This document shows, piece after piece, positions 31,419 through 32,048 of a stretch of 32,048 nt of DNA; positions within the stretch are counted from its first letter, which is position 1, and every line of letters starts with the position of its first letter. Position numbers and translations under genes: made by a program. This DNA comes from Sulfurimonas sp. (GTDB lineage: Bacteria; Campylobacterota; Campylobacteria; Campylobacterales; Sulfurimonadaceae): NCBI GenBank assembly GCA_021648405.1, contig JAKISX010000013.1:1-32048 (forward strand). Direction: 5' to 3'. The notes below the pieces were generated by a model. It was not told where the DNA came from. It did no database searches and saw only the letters and a list, made by a program, of their open reading frames with translations.

Positions 31419-32048
31419 TTAATTTTTATTATCTACAGTAGCAGTCAAAATATTTCCAATAATAGAAGTGATTTTAGCTTTATAAATTTTACCAAATTCT
31501 AACTCTTTTGTATCATCAGTTTTATCATTTACATAAATTTCACCATCAATCTCAGGTGCCCAAGAGATCTCTTTTGCGCTTAGTAAAAACTCATGTTCAT
31601 CACTCTCGCCGTCAATGATTAATTCTATCTCTTTACCTATCATTTTTATAAGTGATTCTTCTAAAACTTTAGCACTAATTTTTCCTAAAATTTCAGCACG
31701 CTTAGCTATTGTCTCTTGTGAAATTTTATCTTTCATATCATAAGCTGGTGTTGTTTCTTCATCAGAGTATTCAAATACATTGATGCGGTCAAATCCGAAG
31801 CTAGATGCGAAGTCACACATCTCTGTAAACATCTCCTTGGTTTCGTTTGGATGTCCAACTATAAAAGAAGTTCGTAAAAAAGAGGAGGGAAGTGATTTCA
31901 TATATTCTAAAAGCTCAATAGTTTTATTTTTACCAAAGCCGCGTTTCATCAAACGAAGCATCTCATTATTAATATGTTGAATTGGAATATCAAAATAGTT
32001 ATGAAAGATTTTAGATTTACCAATATTTTTTATTAAAGAGATGGTTGT
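31419..32048 (-). CDS. rimO: Ribosomal protein uS12 methylthiotransferase, 5' end outside window
   Basis: The frame runs off the window edge at 32048; the C-terminal 209 residues are present. The reading before the first ATG (YFDIPIQHINNEMLRLMKRG) is the RimO version of the MTTase motif, where MiaB has MPLQSG. Then come LRTSFIVGHPNETKEMF and FDRINVFEYSDEETTPAYDM, and a C-terminal TRAM domain (IELIIDGESDEHEFLLSA, WAPEIDGEIYVND). It methylthiolates an aspartate of ribosomal protein S12. The radical SAM cysteines lie in the missing part. tilS follows after 10 bases. Confidence 0.94.
   Translation of the reverse strand, partial: TTISLIKNIGKSKIFHNYFDIPIQHINNEMLRLMKRGFGKNKTIELLEYMKSLPSSFLRTSFIVGHPNETKEMFTEMCDFASSFGFDRINVFEYSDEETTPAYDMKDKISQETIAKRAEILGKISAKVLEESLIKMIGKEIELIIDGESDEHEFLLSAKEISWAPEIDGEIYVNDKTDDTKELEFGKIYKAKITSIIGNILTATVDNKN

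Overview
This is a low-GC, gene-dense bacterial chromosome segment. The protein set points to a member of the Campylobacterota, most like Sulfurimonas or a close relative. The reasons are the HP0268-family gene directly before miaB (a neighbour pair known from Helicobacter), a split Aer/CetA-CetB style energy-taxis pair, compact NusA and TPI proteins, and AT-rich promoters recognisable only by their -10 box. The genus is an inference; no database search was possible.

Layout. 1-9193 (+): end of rplL, a 186-bp structured leader, then rpoB and rpoC, which overlap by 8 bp but are not fused as they are in Helicobacter. 9194-9552 has no gene and holds two different tandem repeats bounded by palindromes. 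9553-14044 (-): a DnaQ/ExoX-type exonuclease, an unknown protein, an MCP with a C-terminal zinc-binding CZB domain that overlaps a FAD-type PAS protein (a two-piece Aer), and a REC-REC-GGDEF protein whose GGDEF core has decayed to NNEEF. 14070-17976 (+): a Pif1/RecD-type helicase, a Crp/Fnr regulator, and a three-gene run (DUF2249/TusA-like, 12-TM NnrS/heme-copper-oxidase-like, DUF59/MIP18) behind an FNR/DNR-type operator. 18011-18811 (-): NadD joined in frame to RsfS. 18876-23573 (+): gapA, pgk, tpiA, a TorF-type porin and a lone DppB-like permease. 23586-23655: a second palindromic repeat at a convergent gene junction. 23658-24797 (-): nusA. 24964-30467 (+): a tightly packed run of HP0268-like, miaB, DUF374 acyltransferase, a TM/TPR-like protein, a Xer-type recombinase and a PilM/PilN/PilO-like trio. 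30419-32048 (-): tilS and the C-terminal part of rimO.

How the parts work together. Most of the window is housekeeping: transcription (rpoB, rpoC, nusA), ribosome maturation and tRNA modification (rplL, rsfS, rimO, miaB, tilS), NAD synthesis, and the triose part of glycolysis/gluconeogenesis. The accessory interest lies in the signalling block (two-piece aerotaxis receptor plus degenerate GGDEF regulator) and in the block controlled by the Crp/Fnr protein. The latter carries the ExxSR recognition helix that reads TTGAT half-sites, and a TTGAT-N4-GTCAA box lies over its own stop codon in front of DUF2249/12-TM/DUF59. The best candidate for a little-described system is this operon, possibly a nitric-oxide or metal-centre repair or relay unit. 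A recurring regulatory theme is -10 boxes exactly 6 nt before an ATG, which predicts leaderless mRNAs for the helicase and the permease.
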